64,000 bases of DNA. Origin: Paucibacter sp. TC2R-5. GTDB lineage: Bacteria > Pseudomonadota > Gammaproteobacteria > Burkholderiales > Burkholderiaceae_C. The stretch is from positions 19,884-83,883 of the forward strand of contig NZ_JAJIRQ010000002.1 of assembly GCF_025717605.1 (NCBI RefSeq), given 5' to 3'. Position numbers and translations under genes: made by a program. The notes beneath the pieces are model-generated. The model was not told where the DNA came from, searched no databases, and was given only the letters and a program-made list of their open reading frames with translations. Below are positions 7,809 to 16,547 of the stretch, one piece after another (within the stretch, counting starts at the first letter, position 1; every line of letters starts with the position of its first letter).

Positions 7809-8687
7809 TCACATGGACCACAGGCGCGGCGGCGCGGCCGCCATGCCCCAGAGCTCATGCCGCCACAGGGCCCATGCCTGCCGCAGCAAATCCAGGCTCG
7901 GTTCCGTCAGCTCGCTCAAGGCACGCAGGACCAGCACCTGCCCATGTGGCGCGGTGACGCCGGCAAACTCTCGCAAAGCATGGGTCTCGATCAGCTCACG
8001 CACCGCATCAAGCGCCCGCTCCTGACGAGTGCGACTAATCCCTGAGCCGGCCGCAAACACCAAGGTGGCCAGGCAACGCCGCCCCGCCAAACCGAGCAGG
8101 CCATTCATCAGCAAAGCGTCATCGGCCGCAATCACGCCTTGTTCCAGCCATACGCCCTCGACCTCCAGATGCTGAGCGAAGCGCCCGCGATCAAAGGCCT
8201 GGCCGGCAGCGGGCAGGCCTAAAGCGGTGATGTCCCAACACATCATCTCGGCCCCCGGCGCCAGCGCAAAACGCGCTTCGTTGCGCGCCTCGCAGCCGGG
8301 ATAGGCCAAGGCCTCCAGCGGCAGCCACTCAAGCCGCGCGCCCGCAGCAAGCGTAGCGCGCACCGACTGCGTGGCGACGGCGCCCGCTTCGCTGCGATAA
8401 AAGCGTGTGGCACCCGGCGTGGTGACGAGGCCATGCGCGCCCTCGCCCACTTGCAAAGCAACCGCCAAGGTGTCGCCGCCGACCAGACCGCCAGGCGGAT
8501 GAACCAAGACGTTATGGCAGACCGCCTCGCCTTCCGGGTAGAGGCTTTTGAGGATGCGCAGTGGCCCGCTGTGTTCATAGCGCGCCACGCTGCGGCCATG
8601 CTCGCAGGCATAAACAATCGACAAGTCGGCGCGCCAGTTCGAGCCGGCGGGCGAACTTGTCGGGGGGCAAGGGGTCAAACTGTTCAT
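7809..8687 (-). CDS. ureD: Urease accessory protein UreD
   Basis: 292 residues. UreD/UreH signature features: 'LKSLYPEGEAVCHNVLVHPPGGLVGGDTL', and 'TPGATRFYR' are visible as conserved blocks along the first 100 residues. UreD binds apo-urease and helps UreFG load nickel. Unusually, it is alone and points towards urtE; ureA, ureB, ureC and ureEFG are not in the window on either side, whereas in many relatives ureD follows urtE on the same strand and leads the structural genes. An inversion or relocation is implied. Identification is secure. Confidence 0.9.
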   Translation of the reverse strand: MNSLTPCPPTSSPAGSNWRADLSIVYACEHGRSVARYEHSGPLRILKSLYPEGEAVCHNVLVHPPGGLVGGDTLAVALQVGEGAHGLVTTPGATRFYRSEAGAVATQSVRATLAAGARLEWLPLEALAYPGCEARNEARFALAPGAEMMCWDITALGLPAAGQAFDRGRFAQHLEVEGVWLEQGVIAADDALLMNGLLGLAGRRCLATLVFAAGSGISRTRQERALDAVRELIETHALREFAGVTAPHGQVLVLRALSELTEPSLDLLRQAWALWRHELWGMAAAPPRLWSM

Positions 8688-8925
8688 GGAATGCTTATAT
8701 GCAAGATCCGCGCCCGGCCACCGGCAGAAAAATCAAGGGCCAGCGCGGCCTTGCGCCATTGTCGCTGGCGCTGCTGTACCAATGGTCCCAGGCAATATGC
8801 AGCCTGTCGTATGTGGCTGGTGTCGATCGAGCCAGGCGCTCAGCATGCGGGTTTTCACGACGACGAGGTTTTCGCCATAGGGCCTTAAGCCGCTCGTTCG
8901 CCAGATCAAAACCCAGGAGTTGGAC

Positions 8926-10287
8926 ATGCTGAGCTTTCTTACTGCGGCGCTCCTTGCTGCGGCAACTGTGACGACCGCTGCAACGGCAGCTGTCGCGCCG
9001 CTGGACGCACTGCCGCAAACCCGGCTGGATGCCGAATTGCGCTGCCTCTTGGGTATCTACGCCCTGCCAGCGGGCAAGGCCGTGACGATCACCGGTGTCG
9101 GGGGCCACCCTCGCGGCCTGCAATACACCCTCTCGAACGGCCAATTCGGGAACCTGCAGGAGGCAGAGGACGGCCCGTTCGCCGCTGCGGGCTTGAGGAT
9201 CAAGTTCGAGCCTTGCAGCGCCGGCACGATGACCTTGGCCATGAAACAAGGTCAGGTCGCCGAGCAGGCGCTTCGTTTGCCCCTGCTCGAGAAAGAAACA
9301 AGTTTCTTCAGCGACGGCGTCAAGCTGCACGGCAAGCTGGTGCTGCCGCCGGGTGGTCAAGCTCAGTCGCTGGCCGTGTGGATCGAGGGTTCCAACAACG
9401 ACCCTTCCACCGATGACAGCGTCTGGCAGTACGAGCTCGCTCGCCGGGGTATTGCCGTCTTTGTGTATGACAAGCGCGGGACCGGCGCGTCCGCTGGCGC
9501 CCCGCTGTCCGACTTCCAGGCCCGCGCACGCGACACTGCTGCCGCAGTCCAGGCGGCCCGGCGCCTGGCGCCGGACATCCGCTCGGTCGGCGTGATTGGC
9601 GCGAGCCAGGGCGGCTGGGTGGCGCCACTGACCGCGACCTTGGTCGATCTGGATTTCGTCATTGCCGCCTTCGCCATGGCCGAGGGCCCGATCGCCCAGG
9701 ACCGGGCGCTGGTGGAGCAACAAGTCCGTGAGGCGGGCTTCGATGCTGCCGTGCTGGCCGAGGCCAAGGCGCTGACAGTGATCACCGAAAACATCGTGCG
9801 CTCCAATCTACGCGACGGCTTTGCGGAGCTGGACGCGTTCAAAGCCAAACATGCCGGCGCGCCCTGGTTGGAGGCCATACAGCCGCGCTCCTACACCGGC
9901 ATCTTTATGAAATTCAGCTCCGAGGACATCAAGACCAAGGGCCCCGCCATGGCGCAGGGCTTGAGCTTCGACTATGAGCCCCGCCCCGTGATCGAGGCGG
10001 TCAAGTCGCGCCAGCTTTGGCTGTTGGGCGGCAGCGACCGGCAGGCGCCTAACGCCGGCACTCAAGCGATCTTGCGGCAGCTTCAGCTGCAACGACCAAA
10101 CATCGCCGTAGTGCTCTTCCCGCAAGCCGACCATGGTTTGATCGAGCCGATCCAAACCGCCGACGGTGTGGCAATGGCCTACTCCGCGAAGCTGTTCGAC
10201 GTGGCTGCGGACTGGATCAAAGCGCAGAAGCTTCCAGCGGCTGGGATGTTCATCGAGATGCCGACTGGGGGCAATCGAGGACCTTGA
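8926..10287 (+). CDS. Exported alpha/beta hydrolase
   Basis: 453 residues, started at ATG 8926 because AGGAG lies 6 bases upstream (a TTG at 8920 overlaps the spacing and is less likely). Signal peptide of about 24 residues. After an N-terminal beta-rich domain of about 120 residues, a serine-hydrolase domain carries the oxyanion/strand segment 'IEGSNNDPS', the nucleophile elbow GASQGG, a late Asp in 'GGSDRQAP' and the catalytic His in 'QADHGLIEP'. Resembles the alpha/beta hydrolases annotated as S9-like esterases or peptidases. Substrate unknown. Monocistronic, convergent with the SGNH gene. Confidence 0.75.
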   Translation: MLSFLTAALLAAATVTTAATAAVAPLDALPQTRLDAELRCLLGIYALPAGKAVTITGVGGHPRGLQYTLSNGQFGNLQEAEDGPFAAAGLRIKFEPCSAGTMTLAMKQGQVAEQALRLPLLEKETSFFSDGVKLHGKLVLPPGGQAQSLAVWIEGSNNDPSTDDSVWQYELARRGIAVFVYDKRGTGASAGAPLSDFQARARDTAAAVQAARRLAPDIRSVGVIGASQGGWVAPLTATLVDLDFVIAAFAMAEGPIAQDRALVEQQVREAGFDAAVLAEAKALTVITENIVRSNLRDGFAELDAFKAKHAGAPWLEAIQPRSYTGIFMKFSSEDIKTKGPAMAQGLSFDYEPRPVIEAVKSRQLWLLGGSDRQAPNAGTQAILRQLQLQRPNIAVVLFPQADHGLIEPIQTADGVAMAYSAKLFDVAADWIKAQKLPAAGMFIEMPTGGNRGP

Positions 10288-10341
10288 GCTGGGGGCGTCC
10301 CACCCATTCACCTAATGGGCTGGGCGCGCTTGCAGCGGCAT

Positions 10342-11145
10342 TCAATGAGCAATAGCCGCTGCGCTGCAGGGCTCGAGGTCCGGGTGATGCCGTGAGGCAA
10401 GCTGCGCCGCCAGAATATGCTGGCTCAAGCCCTCGGCCCAGAGCGCATAACCGTCCGGGCTGGGGTGGAAGCCATCGGCGGCCATGCCGGCCGTGGTCGT
10501 CGTGCTGGGATGCCAATGCATGCTGCGCCCCACTTTTTCGATCAGCAGCGCGGCCAAGCTGAGGTTCATCTGTTGCGCCCAGCGGCCCATGAACCAGCGC
10601 AGCGGCTGCGGCAGCGCCAGGCAGGCATGCATGGGCGGCACGGCGCTGTGCATCAACAGCGCCGGCGCGAAGCGCAAGGCGATGAGATCGGCCAGGCGGC
10701 TCTGCCAGCACGCCCATTGCAAGGGCGCGCACAGGGCGGTGGCGTCATTGGCGCCCATGGACAGCACCACCACATCGAAGCTCGCCTTGGGTGCATCCAG
10801 CAGCAGTTGGTGCAGCCCCGGCGAGTCCAGCCCATTGACCGCCAGCACGCACCACTCGACTCGGTGATGCCGGCTCAGGCGGCGCACCAGTTGGCCACAG
10901 AGCGCTTGCTCCTGCGTCGGCGCGCCGACACCCGCAGCGCCTGAGTCACCCGCCACCAAGAGCCGGATCAGTGACCCCTGGCCGGCGCTACCGGCGCGCT
11001 GCCCCGGCGGCTCGGGCATGCGCGGCGTGATGCGACGCACATGCCGAGCCTGCAGCCACAGCAGCGGCCCCAGCAGCCAGAGCAACAGCAGGCGCTGCCA
11101 AGGGCCTAGATTTGCGGGCGGGCGGGTCTTGCGGTGTACGTGCAT
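10342..11145 (-). CDS. SGNH/GDSL-type esterase, membrane-anchored
   Basis: 267 residues. A hydrophobic N-terminal segment (about 18-34) probably anchors it in the inner membrane. SGNH blocks are clear: block I 'AGDSGAAGVG' with the nucleophile Ser, block III 'SMGANDAT', and block V 'DGFHPSPDGY' with the catalytic Asp and His. It should hydrolyse an ester in the periplasm or envelope, substrate unknown. The first 35 residues before the anchor are basic. Transcribed away from tapT across a 197-base gap. Confidence 0.8.
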   Translation of the reverse strand: MHVHRKTRPPANLGPWQRLLLLWLLGPLLWLQARHVRRITPRMPEPPGQRAGSAGQGSLIRLLVAGDSGAAGVGAPTQEQALCGQLVRRLSRHHRVEWCVLAVNGLDSPGLHQLLLDAPKASFDVVVLSMGANDATALCAPLQWACWQSRLADLIALRFAPALLMHSAVPPMHACLALPQPLRWFMGRWAQQMNLSLAALLIEKVGRSMHWHPSTTTTAGMAADGFHPSPDGYALWAEGLSQHILAAQLASRHHPDLEPCSAAAIAH

Positions 11146-11342
11146 GGATGCGCCTCGTGCGTGAACCTCGCTGACAAGGTGGAAGCTGGAGCCTGAGCCC
11201 GCCGCGCGGCCGGGTCTGTGCGTTCTCGAACGGATGGCAGCGGCCGGGCGGGCAGGCCGCTCCGAGAATGGGGGAGATGCGACACTGCGCGCTCTGGCGC
11301 ATGCGCGTCAGCGCTCGGACCTCCCGAACCCCCCACTTACCC

Positions 11343-12101
11343 ATGCCCCACGCCGTCTCACTTTTGCGCGCCGCTCGCTTGGCGCGCAGCAGCAAACCTT
11401 TTCTCGCCCGTGGTGGCTTCAAGCGCGATCGCTGCGCCGACTGCCGGCTGAGCGTCACGCATTGCATGTGCGCACTGCGCCCTTCGGTGCCGACGCGTGC
11501 CGGCATGTGCCTCTTGATGGCCGACGTCGAGCCGCTCAAACCCAGCAATACCGGCTGGCTGATTGCCGATATGGTGGCCGACACCTTCGCCTTCGGCTGG
11601 GCCCGCACCGAGACCGATCCGGCCTTGCTGACGCTGTTGAAAGACCCGCAGTGGCAGCCTTTTGTGGTGTTCCCGGGCGAGTTTGTCGAGCCTGAGCGGG
11701 TGGTGCACAGCGTCAACTTGGACCATGCGGGCGACGCTCAGCCGCCCAAACGCCCGCTCTTCATCTTGCTGGACGGAACCTGGAGCGAGGCCCGCAAGAT
11801 GTTCCGCAAGAGCCCCTATCTGGACGCATTGCCGGTGCTCAGCCTGGAGCTGGCGCAGATCTCGCAGTACAAGCTGCGACGCTCGCGCCGGGATGATCAT
11901 TTCTGCACCAGCGAGGTCGCCTCGCTATGCCTGAGCTTGGCCGGCGAGGAGCTTGCCGCGCAGACGCTGGAGGTGTATCTGGACGTCTTCAGCCACCATT
12001 ATTTGCAAGCCAAGAACCAGCAGCCTATCGACTGGGACGACGCTGCGCACCAGCGCCTGCGTGAGTTGGCAGGGCAGCCGCCGGCGCCCGTGCTGGCCTG
12101 A
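11343..12101 (+). CDS. tapT: tRNA-uridine aminocarboxypropyltransferase (DTW domain)
   Basis: 252 residues from the ATG at 11343; the frame is open for 25 more codons upstream but those are not family-like. DTW-domain protein: an N-terminal cysteine cluster 'RCADCRLSVTHCMC', the eponymous 'LLDGTWSEARKM' motif, and a C-terminal 'SRRDDHFCTSEVAS' block. The E. coli homologue YfiP/TapT uses S-adenosylmethionine to place the acp group on U47 of several tRNAs. Cytoplasmic. Stands between a divergent esterase and a LuxR-type regulator, with no evident functional link. Confidence 0.85.
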   Translation: MPHAVSLLRAARLARSSKPFLARGGFKRDRCADCRLSVTHCMCALRPSVPTRAGMCLLMADVEPLKPSNTGWLIADMVADTFAFGWARTETDPALLTLLKDPQWQPFVVFPGEFVEPERVVHSVNLDHAGDAQPPKRPLFILLDGTWSEARKMFRKSPYLDALPVLSLELAQISQYKLRRSRRDDHFCTSEVASLCLSLAGEELAAQTLEVYLDVFSHHYLQAKNQQPIDWDDAAHQRLRELAGQPPAPVLA

Positions 12102-12267
12102 ACCACAGCATCAGCCTCAACCCGCGACCCGCGAGCTGCGGCCCCGCTTCGGTCGATTCCTGCTGTGCAAGTACCGAGTCTCGGGACTTTCACGCAGCAG
12201 CGCCGGCACCAGAATCGGCTACGCTTGCCGCCGCTGCCACCACCCAACTCTCTGCTGCCCCGTTGAC

Positions 12268-15003
12268 ATGTCCCCTCTCGCCGCGCCCCAACTCAGTCGT
12301 CATCTGGTCGACAACCCCAATCTCGGTGCCTGGTTGGAGGAATGCGCCGAAGTGTCCTTGGTGCTGGCGATTGCCCCGGCCGGCTTCGGCAAAACCACCG
12401 CCATGCTGTGCCTGCATGAGCGCCTGCGGGCCAAGGGCTTTGCCACCGCCTGGCTGCAGCTGAGCGCCGACGACAACCATGTCGAGCGCCTGTGTGCGCT
12501 CTTGCAGTCGGCGCTGCCCAGCAGCAGCGCTGCCGACGGCCGACCGGGCGAGCCGGCGCCGAATTTGATGGATGCGCGCTACACCGGCTCGCGCCTGGGT
12601 CAAGACGTGCTCGACGCGGTTGCGGCGATCCAGCCGCCGACCGCTATTTTTCTGGACGACTTTGACCATTTGCGCGAGGCGCGTGCGGTCGACCTGATGC
12701 AGCGTTTGATAGAGCGCCTGCCCGCCCATTGCAAGCTCTTCATCACCGCACGCAACGCGCCGCTGCTGCGCCTGTACAAGCTCAAGGCGCAAGGGCGGCT
12801 GCTGCAGATCGGCATGGCCGAGCTGAGTTTCGATCTCGAGCAGGCCGAGCTGTTTTTGAACCAACGCCATCAGCTGCAGCTCGACGCGCCCAGCGTGCGC
12901 CGCCTGCTGCACGCCACCGAGGGCTGGCCGGCCGGCCTGCAGCTGGCCGCACTGGCGCTCAAAGGGCGCGGCGACAAACCCGGCTTCATCGAGAACTTCT
13001 GCGAGCAGACCGCCGACATTGGCCGCTACCTCTACGAAGAGGTGTTCTGGGATCAATCCGAAGAGATCAAGACCTTTTTGCTGCGCACCAGCTTCGTCAA
13101 GCAGCTCGGGCCCGGCATCTGCAATGCCGTGGGCCAGATTGCCAATGCGGCCACGCTCTTGCGCCAGCTGGAGGCGCAGAGCCTGTTCGTGCTGCGCATG
13201 GGCGCGGCCGGCACCGAGTTCCGCTACCACCCGCTGTTTGCCGAGTTCTTGCAGCGCAAGCTGCGCGAGGACTATCCCGAATGGCTGGCCGATCTGCACC
13301 AGCGCGCGGCCGACTGGTTTTTGCAAACCGGCGACGCCGACGCCGCGATCGAACATGCGCTGAATGCGGGCAACCACAGCCAGGCCTGCGACATCTTGAC
13401 CGGCTATATCTGGCAGGCCCTGGCACGCGGCCACATCAGCAGCTGCAGGCATTGGCTGGGCCAGATACCCCAGGCCGTGCTGCAAGCTCATCCGAACCTG
13501 CAGGTCGCGCTGTGCTGGATCTATATCTTCAGCTACCAGTACAGCCAGGCCGGCCAATTGGCCGAGCAGCTGCGCCAAGTGCCTGCCGTGCAGAGCATGG
13601 CCGAGTACCGGATGCTGGGGCCGCTGTCCCTGGTCCTGATGGACAGGCTGGGTGAATGCGAACAGGCGCTCAAGCAGTATCAAGACCTGACCCTGAGCGG
13701 CCTCAGCGAGGCGACGTTTCGCAGTATCCACGCCTATGTCGACCTCTGCTCGCACCGTTTCGACGCGGCCTTGGAGAGTTCCGGCCGGGGCCTGGCACTG
13801 TTCAAACGCATAGGCAGCGTCTACGGCACCACCTTCAGCTACGGCATCAGCACCTACACCTTGCTGGCCCAGGGCCGCGCGCTGGAAGTGGTGGCCCAGC
13901 TGGAGCCGGCGCTGGCCGAGCTGAGCCGCCTCAGCGGCCGCCACAGCGCCAGTACTGCTTACGTGGGCGTTTACCTGGCCGGTGCGCTGTATGAGCTGGG
14001 CGAATTTGAGCGGGCCGAAAGTTTGGCGCGCGAATACCTGGACCTCTCGGCCGAGCTGGTGTTTCTGGACGCCATCGTCATCACGCACCGGATCTTGTCG
14101 CGCGCGCTGTGCCGGGCCGGCCAATATGCCGAAGCCGCGGCGCTGATCCATGCCGGCATCGAGTTGGGCCGCTCGCTTGGCCTGACGCGCATCGTGGCAC
14201 CGATGCGGCTGGAGCAGCAGTACCAGGTGCTGCATCAGTTCGACCATGGCCACCCGATGGCGCCCGAACGCCTGAGCCTGCTGCCGGCGGCCTGGGACTT
14301 TGCCGCCGACCGCATGACGCCCATCAATGATGTGGAGGATCAGGCCTTGGCCGGCCTGCGCCTGGGCCTGCGCGAGGGCCGCGCCGAGCAGGTGCTGGAG
14401 GCCTGCTCGGTCAAACGCTTGAAGGCCAGAAGCCTGGGCCGGCGCCGGCGCCAGCTCAAACTCGGGCTTTTGCAGGCTCAGGCCTTGCACCGCCTAGGCC
14501 GCGACAGCGAGGCACTGGCCCTGCTCAGCGAGCTGCTCTTGAGCGAGGCCGAGTTGGGCCTGCGCGCCAGCTATCTGGAGGAAGGGCCGCAACTGGTGAG
14601 CATGTTGGAGGCGCTGCGCATCGGCGCCGCGCCGCGTTTGCAGGCGGTGCTGGAGCGGGTGCTTGGGAAGAATTTGCTGCAGGAGCTGAGCATGGCGGAA
14701 GCGCCCGCCGCCGAGCCAATGGCAGGCCAGGCCCAAATCCATACCGCCATGGTCACGGCGACGACAACACCAACAGCGACGACAGCGCCGATAGCTCCGC
14801 GTAGCGAATGCGCTTTGTCGCCGCGTGAGCTGCAAATCCTGCAATGCCTGTCGGCCGGCATGCCCAATAAACAGATTGCCAACAGCTTGCAGATTTCCGA
14901 GCCCACGGTGAAGTTCCATCTGCGCAACGTCAATCACAAGCTGGATGCGCGCAACCGCACACATGCCGTGTTCATCGCGCGCGAGCGCGGCTGGGTCAGC
15001 TAA
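12268..15003 (+). CDS. MalT/LuxR-type ATP-dependent transcriptional regulator
   Basis: 911 residues from the ATG at 12268. Domain order: N-terminal STAND ATPase with Walker A 'APAGFGKTT' (about 40) and Walker B 'AIFLDDFDHL' (about 127), a long alpha-helical TPR-like sensor region, and a C-terminal LuxR helix-turn-helix (LSPRELQILQCL...NKQIANSLQIS...HLRNVNHKL). Members such as MalT and AlkS multimerise with ATP and an inducer to activate one local operon. Neighbours give no clear target. A low-complexity Ala/Thr linker precedes the DNA-binding domain. Confidence 0.85.
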   Translation: MSPLAAPQLSRHLVDNPNLGAWLEECAEVSLVLAIAPAGFGKTTAMLCLHERLRAKGFATAWLQLSADDNHVERLCALLQSALPSSSAADGRPGEPAPNLMDARYTGSRLGQDVLDAVAAIQPPTAIFLDDFDHLREARAVDLMQRLIERLPAHCKLFITARNAPLLRLYKLKAQGRLLQIGMAELSFDLEQAELFLNQRHQLQLDAPSVRRLLHATEGWPAGLQLAALALKGRGDKPGFIENFCEQTADIGRYLYEEVFWDQSEEIKTFLLRTSFVKQLGPGICNAVGQIANAATLLRQLEAQSLFVLRMGAAGTEFRYHPLFAEFLQRKLREDYPEWLADLHQRAADWFLQTGDADAAIEHALNAGNHSQACDILTGYIWQALARGHISSCRHWLGQIPQAVLQAHPNLQVALCWIYIFSYQYSQAGQLAEQLRQVPAVQSMAEYRMLGPLSLVLMDRLGECEQALKQYQDLTLSGLSEATFRSIHAYVDLCSHRFDAALESSGRGLALFKRIGSVYGTTFSYGISTYTLLAQGRALEVVAQLEPALAELSRLSGRHSASTAYVGVYLAGALYELGEFERAESLAREYLDLSAELVFLDAIVITHRILSRALCRAGQYAEAAALIHAGIELGRSLGLTRIVAPMRLEQQYQVLHQFDHGHPMAPERLSLLPAAWDFAADRMTPINDVEDQALAGLRLGLREGRAEQVLEACSVKRLKARSLGRRRRQLKLGLLQAQALHRLGRDSEALALLSELLLSEAELGLRASYLEEGPQLVSMLEALRIGAAPRLQAVLERVLGKNLLQELSMAEAPAAEPMAGQAQIHTAMVTATTTPTATTAPIAPRSECALSPRELQILQCLSAGMPNKQIANSLQISEPTVKFHLRNVNHKLDARNRTHAVFIARERGWVS

Positions 15004-15048
15004 GCGGCTGAAAACTCTCTGCTGCGCGGCCGCCAGCCGTCGTTGGCC
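15004..15048 (+). repeat. Partial copy of the urtB-urtC inverted-repeat element
   Basis: About 37 of 45 bases match 4931-4975, including the stretch GTCGTTGGCC. It begins just after the TAA of the LuxR-type regulator. The right-hand half is absent because the convergent kinase gene ends at 15056. This supports a dispersed family of which the urt copy is a complete member. Confidence 0.7.
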
Positions 15049-15055
15049 GGCGCAA

Positions 15056-16354
15056 TTACAAGGCTGCAGCCAGGTCCGCAAACAGGGGCCGCGCGGCAGC
15101 ATCGGCCTGCACGCAAGCCGCTTGCAGCCGATGCAGATCGGGCGCCGCATCCGGGCAGCGATTCAGACACTCCTCGAGCAGGTGGCCAAAAGCCAAGACC
15201 TCAAGCCGCTCAAAGCGCTGGCGCTCGGCCCCGCTGAGATGTTCGGGCAGCAAGCTGGCGGCCCCAAAGTCGCCGAGATGGACCCCACCTCGGCCGTCCC
15301 AGAGCAGATTGTGGGCATAGAGGTCGCCATGCGAGATGCCGCGCCTATGCAGGTGGCGGGCCGCATCGACGACACCGCGTGCCATCTGCCGCAGGACTTC
15401 TTCGCCCATCTGCAGCGAAGCCGGGTAAACATCGCGGGTGCATGAGCTCAGGCTGGGCGGGCCGGCCAGGGTGCTGAACTCGGGGCCGATGCGCGGCATC
15501 ACCAAGCCCTCGGCGCCTTGCGGATGGCCGAGCAAACGCGCGCTGGCTGCTATCAGATGCGGGTGCAGGCCGGCGGCCAGACTGGCCGCCCATTCGCTGT
15601 GTGGCCAGCCGTCGCTGGTGACGTCGCCCTTGAAGACCTTGACGGCCAATTCACGTTCATGTGCTGGCCCAGCCGGCCAATGCGCGGCATGGATCACGCC
15701 GGACGCGCCCTGGCCCAGCAGCGCCCCCATTTGCAGCGCCGCCCAGTCGAGATCGGGCAGCGCTGATCGCTCAAGCACATGCGATTCGCGTTGCGAGCCC
15801 CAAGGGTTGCCGCCCACCGCCAACCAGGCCAAATTGGGCAAGTCCAGCAGCCAGGGCGGGATTTGCTCGAAGTGATTGGCCGACATGCGCAAGAGGCCCA
15901 AGGCGCGGCATTGCGCCATCGACTCGGGCAAGTGACTCAGTTGATTGCCTGTCAGCGCCAGCTTTTGCAGCTGCCCCCGCTCGCCCAGCTCGGCCGGGAG
16001 TTCGCTCAGCTGGTTGTCGGTCAGGATCAACCAGCGCAACTGCGTCGGCAGGGAAGCAGCGGGCAGGCGGGTCAGCTGATTGGACTTGAAGCCGACCATG
16101 CTCAAGGCCGCGCAGGCGCCCAGCACCTCGGGCACCTCGGTGAAGCGGTTCTCCGCGCAGAAGATCACCTTGAGCTTGTGCAGGCGGGGCAGATCGTCTG
16201 GCAGGCTGCTGAGCGCGTTGCCACTTAGATTGAGCACCTCCAGGCTGTCGGCCAGGGCAAAGACTTCGGGCGGCAGTTCGGTCAGGCCGCAAGACAAATC
16301 AAGACGGGTGATGCCCGCAAGGTCGCCGTTGCGTAATTGGGCCAGGGTGTGCAT
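15056..16354 (-). CDS. Leucine-rich repeat protein kinase family protein
   Basis: 432 residues from the ATG at 16354 (MHTLAQLRNG); longer frames upstream are not family-like. Residues about 1-185 contain seven or eight leucine-rich repeats of the 'L..L.L..N.L..LP' type. A kinase-like domain follows: glycine loop 'LGQGASGVIH', lysine in 'LAVKVF', catalytic loop HGDLYAHN and metal loop GDFGAA. HGD rather than HRD is common in such atypical bacterial kinases. No signal peptide, so probably cytoplasmic. Substrate unknown. Confidence 0.8.
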   Translation of the reverse strand: MHTLAQLRNGDLAGITRLDLSCGLTELPPEVFALADSLEVLNLSGNALSSLPDDLPRLHKLKVIFCAENRFTEVPEVLGACAALSMVGFKSNQLTRLPAASLPTQLRWLILTDNQLSELPAELGERGQLQKLALTGNQLSHLPESMAQCRALGLLRMSANHFEQIPPWLLDLPNLAWLAVGGNPWGSQRESHVLERSALPDLDWAALQMGALLGQGASGVIHAAHWPAGPAHERELAVKVFKGDVTSDGWPHSEWAASLAAGLHPHLIAASARLLGHPQGAEGLVMPRIGPEFSTLAGPPSLSSCTRDVYPASLQMGEEVLRQMARGVVDAARHLHRRGISHGDLYAHNLLWDGRGGVHLGDFGAASLLPEHLSGAERQRFERLEVLAFGHLLEECLNRCPDAAPDLHRLQAACVQADAAARPLFADLAAAL

Positions 16355-16427
16355 GGGTGGGCGAGCAAGAAAAGCGTGGAAGGGCCGGATTGTCGCGCCT
16401 GCCCCGGCCCTTGAATCCGCCGCGACC

Positions 16428-16458
16428 CTATCCCTTCGGATAGCTAGCACTATCCCTT
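16428..16458. promoter_or_regulatory. Direct-repeat operator candidate for the AraC gene
   Basis: The word CTATCCCTT occurs at 16428-16436 and 16450-16458, exactly 22 bases apart, about two helical turns, the spacing typical of AraC-family half-sites. The first copy also lies in a small hairpin CTATCC-CTTC-GGATAG. Position is 90-120 bases before the AraC start in the divergent gap with the kinase gene. Function is inferred. Confidence 0.45.
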
Positions 16459-16547
16459 GGGCTAGCCCCTACCTAGACGGATGGACGGCGACAAGGGGCA
16501 GGCCGCCGCCTAGAGTGCGGGCTCCGCCCTATGGAGCCCCTGCCGCC

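Noticed and set aside
8695-8925. Possible minus-strand gene in the ureD-hydrolase gap
   Set aside because: Frames are open but carry no recognisable motif, lack a good ribosome site and have no homology that I can see.
10303-10319. Hairpin CCCATT-CACCT-AATGGG between the hydrolase and SGNH genes
   Set aside because: Only 6 bp and not followed by T residues on either strand, so a terminator call is not supported.
12190-14490. Long antisense open frame (766 codons) opposite the LuxR-type regulator
   Set aside because: It is a GC-rich shadow: composition is Gln/Ala/Gly/Leu-rich with no domain, and the sense gene is convincing.
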